Positions 1-9,087 are shown, counted from the first letter of the stretch. The stretch is 33,120 nucleotides of DNA from PALSA-911 sp037442565 (GCA_037442565.1 JBBIQA010000028.1:1-33120), one strand, 5' to 3'. Made by a program: numbers and translations. Notes: generated from the sequence alone by a model not told the origin.

Positions 1-248
1 TCTCGATCACGGTGCTGTTCAGCCTGATCGTCACCTTCGCCGATTTCGACATCGTCCGCATCCTGACCTCCGGCGGCCCGGAAGACATGACGCATGTCTT
101 CGCCACCTACGCCTTCCAGGTCGGCATACAATCGGGCGACATTCCGCTCGGCGCGTCCATCAGCCTGTTCATGCTGCCGATCCTGGCGGTAGCCGCGTAT
201 TTCGTGCTGCGCGGCGTCAATAAGCGCACCAAGGAGATTGCGGCATGA
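1..248 (+). CDS. ABC sugar-type permease, MalF/UgpA-like (5' truncated by the window edge)
   Basis: This is the C-terminal end of an inner-membrane permease of a carbohydrate (CUT1) ABC importer. The frame is open from base 3, so the true start lies upstream of the window and the GTG at 12 is only an internal valine. About 81 residues remain. They include the FADFDIVRILTSGGP stretch typical of MalF-type permeases, in which a loop with a TxGGP motif follows the cytoplasmic coupling segment, and a final hydrophobic helix (about ISLFMLPILAVAAYFVL) ending in a basic tail. Its stop codon overlaps the ATG of the next permease (ATGA, 245-248), which points to translational coupling. The substrate cannot be told from this fragment. 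The solute-binding protein is presumably upstream, outside the window. Confidence 0.88.
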   Translation, partial: SITVLFSLIVTFADFDIVRILTSGGPEDMTHVFATYAFQVGIQSGDIPLGASISLFMLPILAVAAYFVLRGVNKRTKEIAA

Positions 249-1147
249 GCGTCACAACGGCCGATCCCGGCAGCGCGCTTTCCCGCGGCAAGGCGCGGCG
301 CAACAGCCTGCACAACCAGCGCCTTTGGGCGCTGTGGGGCAGCTATGCCGCGCTGTCCGTCTTCGTCGTGATGTTCCTGGTGCCGCCGTTCTACACCATC
401 ATCACCAGCCTGAAATCCTCGGCGGAGATGTCGGCGCAGACCGGCAATCCCTGGATCGTGCAGCACCCGACACTTGAGAACTTCACCTACCTGCTGACCT
501 ATCCGAACTTCCTGCGCTTCTTCTTCAATTCGGTGATGGTCACGGTGCTGACCGTGGTGATCAGCATGATCATCTCCGTTCTGTCGGCCTTCAGCCTGTC
601 GCGCATGGGCTTCTGGGGCAGCCAGACACTCGCCACCGGGGTGTTCCTGACCTACCTGGTGCCGGCCTCGCTGCTGTTCATCCCGCTGTTCCAGATCGTC
701 GGCGCGCTGGGCCTTATCAACAACGTCTACTGCCTGGTGCTGCTGTTCCCGACGCTGGCGGTGCCGTTCTGCACCTGGATCATGATCGGCTATTTCAGCT
801 CGATCCCCAAGGAACTGGACGAAGCGGCGCTGATCGACGGCGCCGGCTACCTGCAGATGCTGTGGAAGATCTTCATTCCGGTGGCGATGCCCGGCATCAT
901 CGCCGCCACCATCTTCGCCTTCACGGTCAGCTGGGGCGCGTTCCTGTATCCGCTGGCCTATCTGTACACCACCGAGCAGATGACCCTGACCGTCGGCATC
1001 ATCAGCGACCTGATCCGCGGCGACGTGTTCCAGTGGGGCAAGATCATGGCCGCCTGCGTGCTGGCCTCGGTGCCGCCCATCATCATCTACGCCTTCCTGA
1101 TGGACTACTACATCGCCGGCCTGACCGCGGGTGCCACCAAAGGCTAA
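245..1147 (+). CDS. ABC sugar-type permease, MalG/UgpE-like
   Basis: This 300-residue inner-membrane permease is the second transmembrane subunit of the CUT1-type importer. A cytoplasmic N-terminus leads into a first helix near residues 32-55. About five further membrane segments follow, with the cytoplasmic EAA loop at residues 193-201 (EAALIDGAG), the site that docks on the ATPase. The length fits MalG-type proteins (about 270-300). The ATG overlaps the TGA of the upstream permease by four bases, so the two subunits are probably made in equal amounts. The ATPase gene starts 31 bases downstream. The family transports sugars, polyols or glycerol phosphate derivatives. Nothing visible here identifies the substrate. 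Confidence 0.93.
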   Translation: MSVTTADPGSALSRGKARRNSLHNQRLWALWGSYAALSVFVVMFLVPPFYTIITSLKSSAEMSAQTGNPWIVQHPTLENFTYLLTYPNFLRFFFNSVMVTVLTVVISMIISVLSAFSLSRMGFWGSQTLATGVFLTYLVPASLLFIPLFQIVGALGLINNVYCLVLLFPTLAVPFCTWIMIGYFSSIPKELDEAALIDGAGYLQMLWKIFIPVAMPGIIAATIFAFTVSWGAFLYPLAYLYTTEQMTLTVGIISDLIRGDVFQWGKIMAACVLASVPPIIIYAFLMDYYIAGLTAGATKG

Positions 1148-1178
1148 GGCCGAACACACCTAGAGGGATTGAGAGCAC

Positions 1179-2279
<1,101 letters not shown>

Positions 2280-2299
2280 TACCCTCGGACGATGCTGGT

Positions 2300-2319
2300 C
2301 GGCGGCACATGATCCGCCG
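2300..2319. terminator. Possible hairpin between convergent genes
   Basis: CGGCGG and CCGCCG pair across an eight-base loop, between the stop of the ABC ATPase (2279) and the stop of the oxidoreductase (2379). No T-tract follows on either strand, so factor-independent termination is uncertain. Confidence 0.25.
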
Positions 2320-2378
2320 GGGCGCCATGCAACCCGTACGTTCCGGTTACGCAAACAGCGGTTCCGCCCGCGGCGCGG

Positions 2379-3368
2379 CTACCCCGGCTCTCCCGCCATG
2401 GGACCTTCCGCAAAACGCCCCGGATCGATCGCCGCCAATATCTCGCCGGCCTCGCCCGGATCGCGTCCGGTGATCATGTCGGCGACCAGCAGCCCGGCGG
2501 CCGGACTGGTCTGGATGCCATAGCCGCCCTGCCCCACCGCCCAGAAGAACCCTTCCGCNNNNNNNNNNNNNNNNNNNNNNNNNNNNNNNNNNNNNNNNNN
2601 NNNNNNNNNNNNNNNNNNNNNNNNNNNNNNNNNNNNNNNNNNNNNNNNNNNNNNNNNNGGCCAGTTCTCCGCGTCGAACGGGCTCGGGTCGATGATCGCG
2701 GCGGTGCGCCGGCACGGTGACAGGCCCAGCGTCGCCGCGCCGGCGATCTGCCCGACCTCCTCGCCCCAGGCACCGGCGGCGTTGACCACGACCGGGGCGT
2801 GGAATACCGCGCCGGAACTGGTGCCGACATGCCATTCCCCGGCCACCCGCTCGATGATGCCGGCGCGGCTGCGCAGTGCCAGCGCGCCGCCGTTGGCGCG
2901 AAGCTGGCGCAGGAAGCCCTGGTGGATTGCCGCCACATCCAGGTCGAATGCATCCGCCTCGATCGCCGCGGCGGCCAGGTAGCCGGGCCGCAGAGCCGGG
3001 ATCATCGCATAAACCTCCGCCAGGTCGGCCGGGTGCAGTTCCGCGCCGCCGGCCAGCAGCGCGTCCATCTCCGCGAGCTGCGCCGCGTTGGCCACGAACA
3101 CCACCGGGCGCGGACGGATCAGTGGCACCTCGGAAAAGCCCGGCGGCGGGCTTTCGAAGAAGCGGCGCGACAAGCCGGTGAGCATCCGAACGTCCAGCGG
3201 GCCGTAGTTCAGGATCCAGATCGCCGCGGACCGGCCGGTGCTGTGATAGCCGGGGGCTTCCTCGGCCTCGATCAATGCCACCTTGCGGTCGGCGGAAAGG
3301 GCGGCGGCGGCGGTGGCGCCGGCCATGCCGGCCCCGATGACCACCACGTCGAATTCATGCTTTTCCAT
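2379..3368 (-). CDS. FAD-dependent oxidoreductase, D-amino acid (D-arginine) dehydrogenase-like, interrupted by an N gap
   Basis: This is a flavoprotein of the DAO family, which oxidises amino acids or related amines. The N-terminal Rossmann motif GAGMAG (residues 12-17) ends in an acidic LIEAE, and is followed by the family's GYHSTGRSAA stretch. After the gap comes AEGFFWAVGQGGYGIQTSPA, the flavin-contacting C-terminal motif seen in DauA-type D-arginine dehydrogenases. The ATG at 3368 is preferred over 3476 because it directly precedes the FAD motif and avoids overlap with the upstream gene; the ribosome site is weak. One hundred N (2559-2658) replace the segment between DAENWP and AEGFFW. 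From family memory about 80 residues normally lie there, so the true gene is probably some 150 bases longer than shown. Dehydrogenase versus oxidase activity and substrate are not determined. Confidence 0.85.
   Translation of the reverse strand: MEKHEFDVVVIGAGMAGATAAAALSADRKVALIEAEEAPGYHSTGRSAAIWILNYGPLDVRMLTGLSRRFFESPPPGFSEVPLIRPRPVVFVANAAQLAEMDALLAGGAELHPADLAEVYAMIPALRPGYLAAAAIEADAFDLDVAAIHQGFLRQLRANGGALALRSRAGIIERVAGEWHVGTSSGAVFHAPVVVNAAGAWGEEVGQIAGAATLGLSPCRRTAAIIDPSPFDAENWXXXXXXXXXXXXXXXXXXXXXXXXXXXXXXXXXXAEGFFWAVGQGGYGIQTSPAAGLLVADMITGRDPGEAGEILAAIDPGRFAEGPMAGEPG
2559..2658. other. Assembly gap (100 N) inside the oxidoreductase gene
   Basis: Exactly 100 unknown bases, the conventional placeholder for a gap of unknown size. 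The reading frame happens to be the same on both sides, which makes the gene look intact. Confidence 0.95.
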
Positions 3369-3435
3369 GCCGGCGAGCATCGCTTGCCGCGGTGCAGCAA
3401 GCAATAGAATTGACGCTGCGGGATGGGCGCGAAAT

Positions 3436-5322
3436 TCAGAAACCGAACATGTGATCGAGCGAGAACCCGCCGGCATCGTCCATCAGGCCGTGATAGCCGA
3501 ACAGCCGGCAGGTGGGATCGCGGATCAGCACATAGCCGCGCGCGCCGGCCTGTTTCAGCCGCGCCGGGCCGAAGATTTCATGCGGCCAGAGCGTGACCGA
3601 GCCGGAGCAGGCAATCCGCACCGCTTCCTCGGCGATCCGCGTGCCGGCTTCGTCATACAACTCCAGCACCGTTGCCGAGACCGGCCGCCAGGGGGCGGAG
3701 GACGGATAGATCAGATGCGAAAAACTCCGCCGCCGGTCATCGCCGAGCTTCAGGAACAGCCGCGTGGACAGGCCGGGCGGCGGGCCGTTGTAGGATTGCG
3801 GCTCGTCCCTGTAGGTCATCGCGGTGTTGAAGATATGGGCGCCGAAGCTGGTTTCCGCGGCGTGGCCGGATTGGCGGTCCTCATAGCGCACCAGCGTATG
3901 CATCCAGCCATCGGCCGCCCCGCCGTCACGGAAATCATAGACCAGTTCGGCGTGGCCGAGCGCGGCTTCGGGGATGGCATCGAAATCGAGCGCCAGGTCG
4001 TGCCTGCGCGGCAAATTGCCGAGGAAGCGCTCGGCGAGCTTGCTGCCGTCCTGCGCGAACACATCCAGCCGCAGCGGCAGGCTGGCCTGGCTTTCCGCCA
4101 TCGGCGTCGGCTGCACGATGGTGCGGAAGCGCGCCGGGTCCAGCACCGGGAATGGCAGCAGGAAGCCGCGGCCAAGCTCCGCCGGCAGGGCGGGAATGGC
4201 GGGATCGGGGCGCAGATCGGCCCGTTCGACGTTCACATGCGCGATCCGGGTGCGCTCGCCGCGCGTCACCTCATAGCGCGGACGGACCATGTGGCGTCCC
4301 GACCGCAACTCGATCTGCGCCGGCCAATGAAGCCCGGGCAGCAATTCTGCAATATCCAGGGCCACGGTGGCGAACGGCCCGACCTCGTGCGGCCAGGCGA
4401 CGGGGGCCTCCGCGCCCATGCGGTCCAGTTGCAGGGTGCCGGCGGGAATGGCGACGGCGTGGCTGTTCTGCACCCAAAGCACCACGCGCTCATCCTCGCG
4501 CGGGGCCGGCAGGCCGGCATAGCGGTCTGATGGCCAGGCATTGGCATCGTGCGTGCAGGACAGGCTGGCGCCGTTATCCGAGGCGAAGGTGTCCAGCGCG
4601 TATTTGACCACGTCGTGGCCGTTGGCGCCGATGGCGTGCAGGCAGATCTGGCCGGTGAAGGCCGGCAGGCCGAAGCGCGCCCGTACCTCCCGGCTGTCGA
4701 TCTGCACGCCGCCGGGGCCGGCCGGCGCCGGTTCTTCCCAGGTCGCCAGTTCCGCTCCGTCCGCATCGAACAGGCGCAGCCAGTAACGCACCGATTTTGA
4801 ACCATAATTGGCCCAGTAGTTCGCCGTGACCAGGCGCGTGGACAGCCCGCCCTCATCACGGAAGAACACGAAATTGGTGGCGAAGTTCAGCCGGTCCAGA
4901 TAGCGGGCGCGGTTGGTGAGCAGCGCGTCAGGCAGCCTTGCCTCGTCCAGCGTCAGCACCGAAGCGCCTTCGGGCAGCATGTGGGAGATGCGCGCGGTGA
5001 TCCGCGCCGCGTCGAAGGCGGCGATCAGCACCGTGCGCGCGCCCGAGCCGGGCAGTTCCGTCAGCGCCCGCGCAACGCGGCCGGCGCGCGGCTTGCCGAC
5101 GGCCAGCACGTCATGGACGAACACATCGGCCAGGCCGGGAATGTCGGGGTACATCGCCACCAGCGCGTCGGCGATGCCGTCCGGGTCGTACAGCGCCACC
5201 GGGCCGGCCTGCGCCAGCCGGGCATAGAGCCGCGCGAACCCCTCGGCGGCCAGCGGATGGGCCAGGGCCTTGTAGAGAACATTGCCGCCGGCGCGCGCAT
5301 CGAAGGTCTGGATCTGGAGCAT
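3436..5322 (-). CDS. Uncharacterised 628-residue protein with internal beta-type repeats, coupled to an ELM1-family gene
   Basis: I do not recognise a named family. The start at 5322 is chosen because its ATG lies 8 bases after the stop of the upstream ELM1-type gene and is preceded by AGTAGGGAAA as ribosome site. Residues 1-145 look like an alpha/beta domain (ALYDPDGIADALVAMYP, TVLIAAFDAARITARI). The rest is beta-rich with recurring units of the pattern hydrophobic strand, D-x-x-G turn, acidic strand, at roughly residues 178-231, 281-340, 414-463 and 548-602. The first and last units are both introduced by an RDE...GLSTRL motif, evidence for internal duplication. There is no signal peptide and no clear membrane helix, so it is probably cytoplasmic. 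Pairing with a putative glycosyltransferase suggests a role in surface glycan or lipid work, but that is inference. Confidence 0.8.
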   Translation of the reverse strand: MLQIQTFDARAGGNVLYKALAHPLAAEGFARLYARLAQAGPVALYDPDGIADALVAMYPDIPGLADVFVHDVLAVGKPRAGRVARALTELPGSGARTVLIAAFDAARITARISHMLPEGASVLTLDEARLPDALLTNRARYLDRLNFATNFVFFRDEGGLSTRLVTANYWANYGSKSVRYWLRLFDADGAELATWEEPAPAGPGGVQIDSREVRARFGLPAFTGQICLHAIGANGHDVVKYALDTFASDNGASLSCTHDANAWPSDRYAGLPAPREDERVVLWVQNSHAVAIPAGTLQLDRMGAEAPVAWPHEVGPFATVALDIAELLPGLHWPAQIELRSGRHMVRPRYEVTRGERTRIAHVNVERADLRPDPAIPALPAELGRGFLLPFPVLDPARFRTIVQPTPMAESQASLPLRLDVFAQDGSKLAERFLGNLPRRHDLALDFDAIPEAALGHAELVYDFRDGGAADGWMHTLVRYEDRQSGHAAETSFGAHIFNTAMTYRDEPQSYNGPPPGLSTRLFLKLGDDRRRSFSHLIYPSSAPWRPVSATVLELYDEAGTRIAEEAVRIACSGSVTLWPHEIFGPARLKQAGARGYVLIRDPTCRLFGYHGLMDDAGGFSLDHMFGF

Positions 5323-5330
5323 GGGTTTCC

Positions 5331-6293
5331 CTACTCCGCCGGGAAGGGCAAGCCAAGCCGGCGGCACATCTCCGCGGCGGCCGTCGCGGTATCGTCGATT
5401 GGCCGCACCTGCCAGGTTTCCAGCCGGCCCTGGAACGGGCGGATGCGGCCATCGCCGACCAACCCGTTCAGGAACAGGCCGATGCGGCGGGATTTTCCGG
5501 GCAGCTCGGCAAACAGCACCGGCGCGCGGGTGGCGGCGGCCTCGGACACCATCGACACGCTGTCCATCGTCGCGATGATCCCGTCGGCCAGCGCCAGCAT
5601 GCCGAAATAGGGGTTCTCGCCGGTGCCGTCCCAGATCCAGCCGCCGAGCGGCGCCAGGGCCCTCGTCAGCTGCCGGACCACCACCGGATCGGTGCGGCGC
5701 GAGGGCGTGACCACGATGCCCGGCCTGTCACGGCGAACCATGTCGGCCAATTGCCCGGCCAGCCGGGCGCCGACCTCCGCATCCAGGCGGAACCGCCCGT
5801 TCGAGCCGCCGACCAGGACGGCCACCAGCGGGCGCGGCAGATGGGCAAAGCGCTCCCGCCATTGCTCCCCCGCCGCGGCCAGCCGGGCCGGCGTTGCCCG
5901 GTGCAGTGCGGTGCGGGTGACAATGACGTTCGGGCCGGTGAGCTCGTCGTGCCGGTTGACGACCACGAGGTCGAAGCGGTCCGGGTTCACACTCGGGTTC
6001 TGCACCTGAACCACGGTCTGCCCGCGCTGGCGCATCGCGGCGCCGACCACGCTCGCCATACCGCCGCAGCCGATCACCAGATCCGGCCAGGGCCGCGCCA
6101 GCAGCCGCGGCGGAAACGCTGCGAGCGGCGAAGGCCACAGCGTTTCCGGCAGCCATTTCCAAGGCGCGCGCGGCACCAGGGGGCGCATTTGCGGCGTGAG
6201 CCCGGCCGCTTCGGCCAGCCCCAGGGCCTGGGCCTGCAAGCCGGCGTAATCCTCGCTGAGAATCCACGAGGTCGGGGGGGAAGCGGCTGTCAT
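5331..6293 (-). CDS. ELM1/GtrOC1-family putative glycosyltransferase (DUF1022)
   Basis: This 320-residue protein is related to the family named after plant mitochondrial fission factor ELM1, whose bacterial members are predicted GT-B-fold glycosyltransferases. Visible family features are an N-terminal WILSEDYAGLQAQALGLAEA segment, DLVIGCGG, the mid-protein VAVLVGGSNGRFRLD loop, TPSRRT, and the strongly conserved C-terminal block NPYFGMLALADGIIATMDSVSMVSEA. The ATG at 6293 lies 66 bases from the DUF347 gene stop. Downstream, the 628-residue unknown protein begins only 8 bases after the stop, which implies co-translation. The acceptor and donor are unknown for bacterial members. No transmembrane segment is evident. 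Confidence 0.87.
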   Translation of the reverse strand: MTAASPPTSWILSEDYAGLQAQALGLAEAAGLTPQMRPLVPRAPWKWLPETLWPSPLAAFPPRLLARPWPDLVIGCGGMASVVGAAMRQRGQTVVQVQNPSVNPDRFDLVVVNRHDELTGPNVIVTRTALHRATPARLAAAGEQWRERFAHLPRPLVAVLVGGSNGRFRLDAEVGARLAGQLADMVRRDRPGIVVTPSRRTDPVVVRQLTRALAPLGGWIWDGTGENPYFGMLALADGIIATMDSVSMVSEAAATRAPVLFAELPGKSRRIGLFLNGLVGDGRIRPFQGRLETWQVRPIDDTATAAAEMCRRLGLPFPAE

Positions 6294-6359
6294 CGGCCGG
6301 TTGTCGACGCGCGTTCGTCCGCCGTCAATCGCTCGAGGCCAGCCCTCGGCAGCGGCGGG

Positions 6360-7133
6360 TCAGCGATCCCGCACCTTCACCGGCACCGGGCTTGCCACCC
6401 GCTGCGGCAGCAGCAGGACGCAGGCGAGGATGAAAACCATGAACAGCGCCGAGGAACTGACGCGGCTGAGATCGAACCCGCCATTCGCGTGCGGCTTGGT
6501 CAGCAGGTCGCCGACCGTGGCGCCCAGCGGCCGGGTCAGGATGAAGGCCGCCCAGAACAGCAATGTGCGGGATATCCGGGTAAAGAAATAGGCCGCGAGG
6601 AGCACTGCCAGCAGCCCGGCGAAAACCAGCGCCCCGCCCTCGTATCCGAGGCCGGAATCGGCGAGGAAATCCCCAAGCGCGGTGCCGAGCGTGTTGGAGA
6701 ACAGGATCGTCGCCCAGTAGAACGCCTCCACCTTCGGGGACACGATGTTGTCGACCGACACGGACCCCGTGGTCAGCCGCCATAGTCCGAGGACCCCCAT
6801 CAGGGCGGCAAACAAGATCAGCGAACCGCCGACATAGCCGATGCCGAGCGACCGGTCGGCGAAATCCGCCATGGTGGTTCCGGCGGTCGTGGTGGCGATG
6901 ATGACGGACCAGTAGAGCAGCGGGTGCAGCGATTTGGCCCGGATCTGGGCGGCAGCCGTGACGATCAGGAACGAGATGAATATGCCGCTGCTGACGGCGT
7001 AGCCGAGGTTGAAGGTCATCGACAGCGCGTCCCCGCCGGTTTCCCCGAGCGTGGTTGCCGCGATCTTGAGGATCCAGAAGGTCAAGGTGACTTCGGGCAC
7101 CTTGCTCAGGCGACCCTCTCCGGCTTGATGCAT
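6360..7133 (-). CDS. DUF347 (COG4705-type) membrane protein with four repeats
   Basis: This 257-residue polytopic inner-membrane protein is made almost entirely of four copies of the DUF347 repeat. Each is a hydrophobic helix carrying G-x4-D followed by a glycine-rich turn: G30/D35, G85/D90, G150/D155 and G204/D209, within repeats at about residues 21-45, 77-103, 141-167 and 196-223. Members are annotated as predicted membrane proteins of unknown function, sometimes as putative transporters. The start at 7133 is supported by AAGGA about ten bases upstream; an earlier start at 7220 would add a non-hydrophobic leader. The regular Asp/Gly positions within membrane helices suggest an ion or substrate path, which is inference only. 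Confidence 0.87.
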   Translation of the reverse strand: MHQAGEGRLSKVPEVTLTFWILKIAATTLGETGGDALSMTFNLGYAVSSGIFISFLIVTAAAQIRAKSLHPLLYWSVIIATTTAGTTMADFADRSLGIGYVGGSLILFAALMGVLGLWRLTTGSVSVDNIVSPKVEAFYWATILFSNTLGTALGDFLADSGLGYEGGALVFAGLLAVLLAAYFFTRISRTLLFWAAFILTRPLGATVGDLLTKPHANGGFDLSRVSSSALFMVFILACVLLLPQRVASPVPVKVRDR

Positions 7134-7285
7134 GCCGCATTCCTTCAAATCGATGTTTGCATCGCTGCGATCGCCGCCCAGACAGCTTCCGTGCGGTTGT
7201 GCCGGCCGGCGGCCGGACACGGAGCGCGGGCTATGGACCTGCCAGCGTTACCAACTGAGGACCTATAGATTAAAATCAGGTTAAC

Positions 7286-7312
7286 AAAAAACCAGGCGAT
7301 CCATGCGCCTGG
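7286..7312 (-). terminator. Intrinsic terminator after the exported duplicated-domain protein
   Basis: Read on the minus strand, CCAGGCG pairs perfectly with CGCCTGG across a seven-base loop, directly followed by six T (A-tract at 7286-7291 on the plus strand). It lies 76 bases beyond the stop at 7389 and separates that gene from the DUF347 gene. A second perfect 8-bp stem (CCGGCAGG/CCTGCCGG) lies closer to the stop, near 7352-7373, but lacks a T-tract. Confidence 0.8.
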
Positions 7313-7388
7313 GTTTCCGCCGGCGGTGGCCGGGTACCTGGCAAGCGATATCCCGGCAGGCGGGGCCTGCCGGAACCGACGGAGCTGC

Positions 7389-7994
7389 CTATTTCGCGCG
7401 TTCGATGCCGATGGCCAGGGCCTCGGTCATCACGATGGTCAACCGGTCGCCGACATGGACCATCGCCATGTCCTTCTGGCGCTGGGGATCCTGCACGTCG
7501 ACGGTGACGATCCGCCCACCGGTCGGGTTGACCAGCTGCAGCTGGTGCGCGGCCATGTCGATCCCGACCACGGTGCCGGTCACGACGGTCCGGGTGGCAA
7601 CGACGCCGCCGGGAAGCTCGGTCTTCTCGGCCCGCGCGGCCGCGATCGCCGCCGTGTTCTCCGGCGTGTCGGCACCGCCCTTGGACAGCACATAGGCGAC
7701 CGAGGTGTAGTAGTGGGCAACCACGGTCTGGCCGGGCTTGATCTCCGCCAGCCGCTTCACGGCGTCGCCGGCATGAACGGTGAACACCTCGCCGGTCGGC
7801 TTGACCAAGGTGACCTCGCGGGTCTTGAGGTTCACGGCCTTCACCTTGGCGCGCACGGTCACGACCTGGCTGTCGCCGACACCGCCGAGCGCGGCGGCGC
7901 CCTGGGCGTGCGCCGGGGCGGTGAAGGCGGGAACGCCGAGCAGCAGCACGCCAGCCGTCATCAGGCCGAAAAATTGGGGAAATTTACAGCGCAT
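7389..7994 (-). CDS. Exported protein of unknown function with a duplicated beta domain
   Basis: The protein has 201 residues. The N-terminus is a clear Sec signal peptide (basic MRCKFPQ, hydrophobic core, AHA cleavage site at about residue 30), so it is periplasmic or secreted. The mature part holds two similar units, about residues 44-103 and 132-198. Each has the order VxVxxxVxxVxxxxxxVxLVxPTG, then a strand, then a basic/acidic turn and VGDxLTV or PGQTVV. This resembles small OB-like domains in exported proteins (DUF5666-like), an uncertain comparison. The start at 7994 is preferred over 8075 because AGAGGA lies 6-11 bases upstream and the signal peptide begins there. It is divergent from the PuuE-like gene and followed by an intrinsic terminator, so it is probably monocistronic. 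Confidence 0.8.
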   Translation of the reverse strand: MRCKFPQFFGLMTAGVLLLGVPAFTAPAHAQGAAALGGVGDSQVVTVRAKVKAVNLKTREVTLVKPTGEVFTVHAGDAVKRLAEIKPGQTVVAHYYTSVAYVLSKGGADTPENTAAIAAARAEKTELPGGVVATRTVVTGTVVGIDMAAHQLQLVNPTGGRIVTVDVQDPQRQKDMAMVHVGDRLTIVMTEALAIGIERAK

Positions 7995-8166
7995 GGCAGA
8001 TCCTCTGGGTCGTTGTGTTGAGCGACCCTCGCAGATCGCTTCGATAGCGTACCATGGCCGGGGGTCGAACGCCATCCGCCGGGCCTTCCCCGGGGTTTCC
8101 TTCCGCCGCTAAGCTGGCAGTCGAACGGCCATCCCCGAAGCCCCGCCCGGAACCAAGGAGCGACGC

Positions 8167-9087
8167 GTGACCCTCACCCGCGACCTGATCGGCTATGGCG
8201 CCAACCCGCCCGACCCGAAATGGCCCGGCCAGGCCCGGCTGGCGCTGAATTTCGTGCTGAATTTCGAGGAAGGCTCGGAACCCTCCGTGCCCGACGGCGA
8301 CGGCCACTCCGAATGGGGCCTGACCGAGATCACCAGCAGCCCCGGCGTGCCGGGCCGCGACCTCGCCGCCGAGGGAATGTTCGCCTATGGCAGCCGCGTC
8401 GGCTTCTGGAGGATCCTGCGCCTGTTCGCCGAGCGCGACCTGCCGCTGACGATCTTCGGCTGCGCCCTGGCCTTGGAGCGCAATCCCCCCGCCGCCGCGG
8501 CGATCCGCGCCGCCGGGCACGATGTCTGCTGCCATGGCTGGCGCTGGGTGAAGCATTTCCACCTGTCGGAGGAGGAGGAGCGTGAGCAGATCGCCCGCGC
8601 CGTGGCCTCCATCGAACGGACGATGGGGGCGCGGCCGGCCGGCTGGTATTGCCGCTACGGACCGTCCGTGAACACCCGCCGCCTGCTGGTGGAGGAGGGT
8701 GGGTTTACCTATGATTCAGACAGTTATGACGATGAACTGCCCTATTGGCAGACTGTCCAGGGCCAGCCGCATCTGGTCGTGCCGTACAGCCAGAGCACCA
8801 ACGACGTGAAGCTGGGCCGCGGCGTTCTGGGCACCGCCGACGATTTCTTCCAGTTCTGCCGCGACGGGTTCGACATGCTGTATCGCGAGGGCCGCACCCA
8901 GCCGAAGATGATGTCGGTCGGGCTGCACATGCGCATCATCGGCCATCCGGCCCGGGCCGCCGGGCTGGAGCGGCTGCTGGACCACGTGGCGCGGCATCGC
9001 GATGTCTGGATCGCCCGGCGGATCGACATCGCCGAGCATTGGCGCACGACGCATCCCTATCCCGGCCATGGCCTCAACGAACGCTAG
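8167..9087 (+). CDS. PuuE-like allantoinase / polysaccharide deacetylase family protein (CE4 NodB fold)
   Basis: This 306-residue cytoplasmic protein is related to the metal-independent allantoinase PuuE and to CE4 polysaccharide deacetylases. Family landmarks are DLIGYG near the N-terminus, LNFVLNFEEGSEPSVPDGD, AYGSRVGFWRILRLF, GHDVCCHGWRW (the NodB-type histidine region) and YDSDSYDDELPYW. The segment GWYCRYGPSVNTRRLL differs from the GWYTGR-type sequence I recall for true PuuE, so it may be a paralogue with another amide substrate. The GTG start has AAGGAG six bases upstream. No other purine-degradation gene is in the window, so no pathway can be assigned from context. It is divergent from the exported protein at 7389-7994. 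Confidence 0.82.
   Translation: MTLTRDLIGYGANPPDPKWPGQARLALNFVLNFEEGSEPSVPDGDGHSEWGLTEITSSPGVPGRDLAAEGMFAYGSRVGFWRILRLFAERDLPLTIFGCALALERNPPAAAAIRAAGHDVCCHGWRWVKHFHLSEEEEREQIARAVASIERTMGARPAGWYCRYGPSVNTRRLLVEEGGFTYDSDSYDDELPYWQTVQGQPHLVVPYSQSTNDVKLGRGVLGTADDFFQFCRDGFDMLYREGRTQPKMMSVGLHMRIIGHPARAAGLERLLDHVARHRDVWIARRIDIAEHWRTTHPYPGHGLNER

Noticed and set aside
2347..2378. Frameshifted longer C-terminus of the oxidoreductase in another frame
   Set aside because: Another minus frame stays open to 2347, but the frame that carries the GFFW...GGYGIQTSP motif ends cleanly at 2379. A frameshift cannot be argued without homologue alignment.
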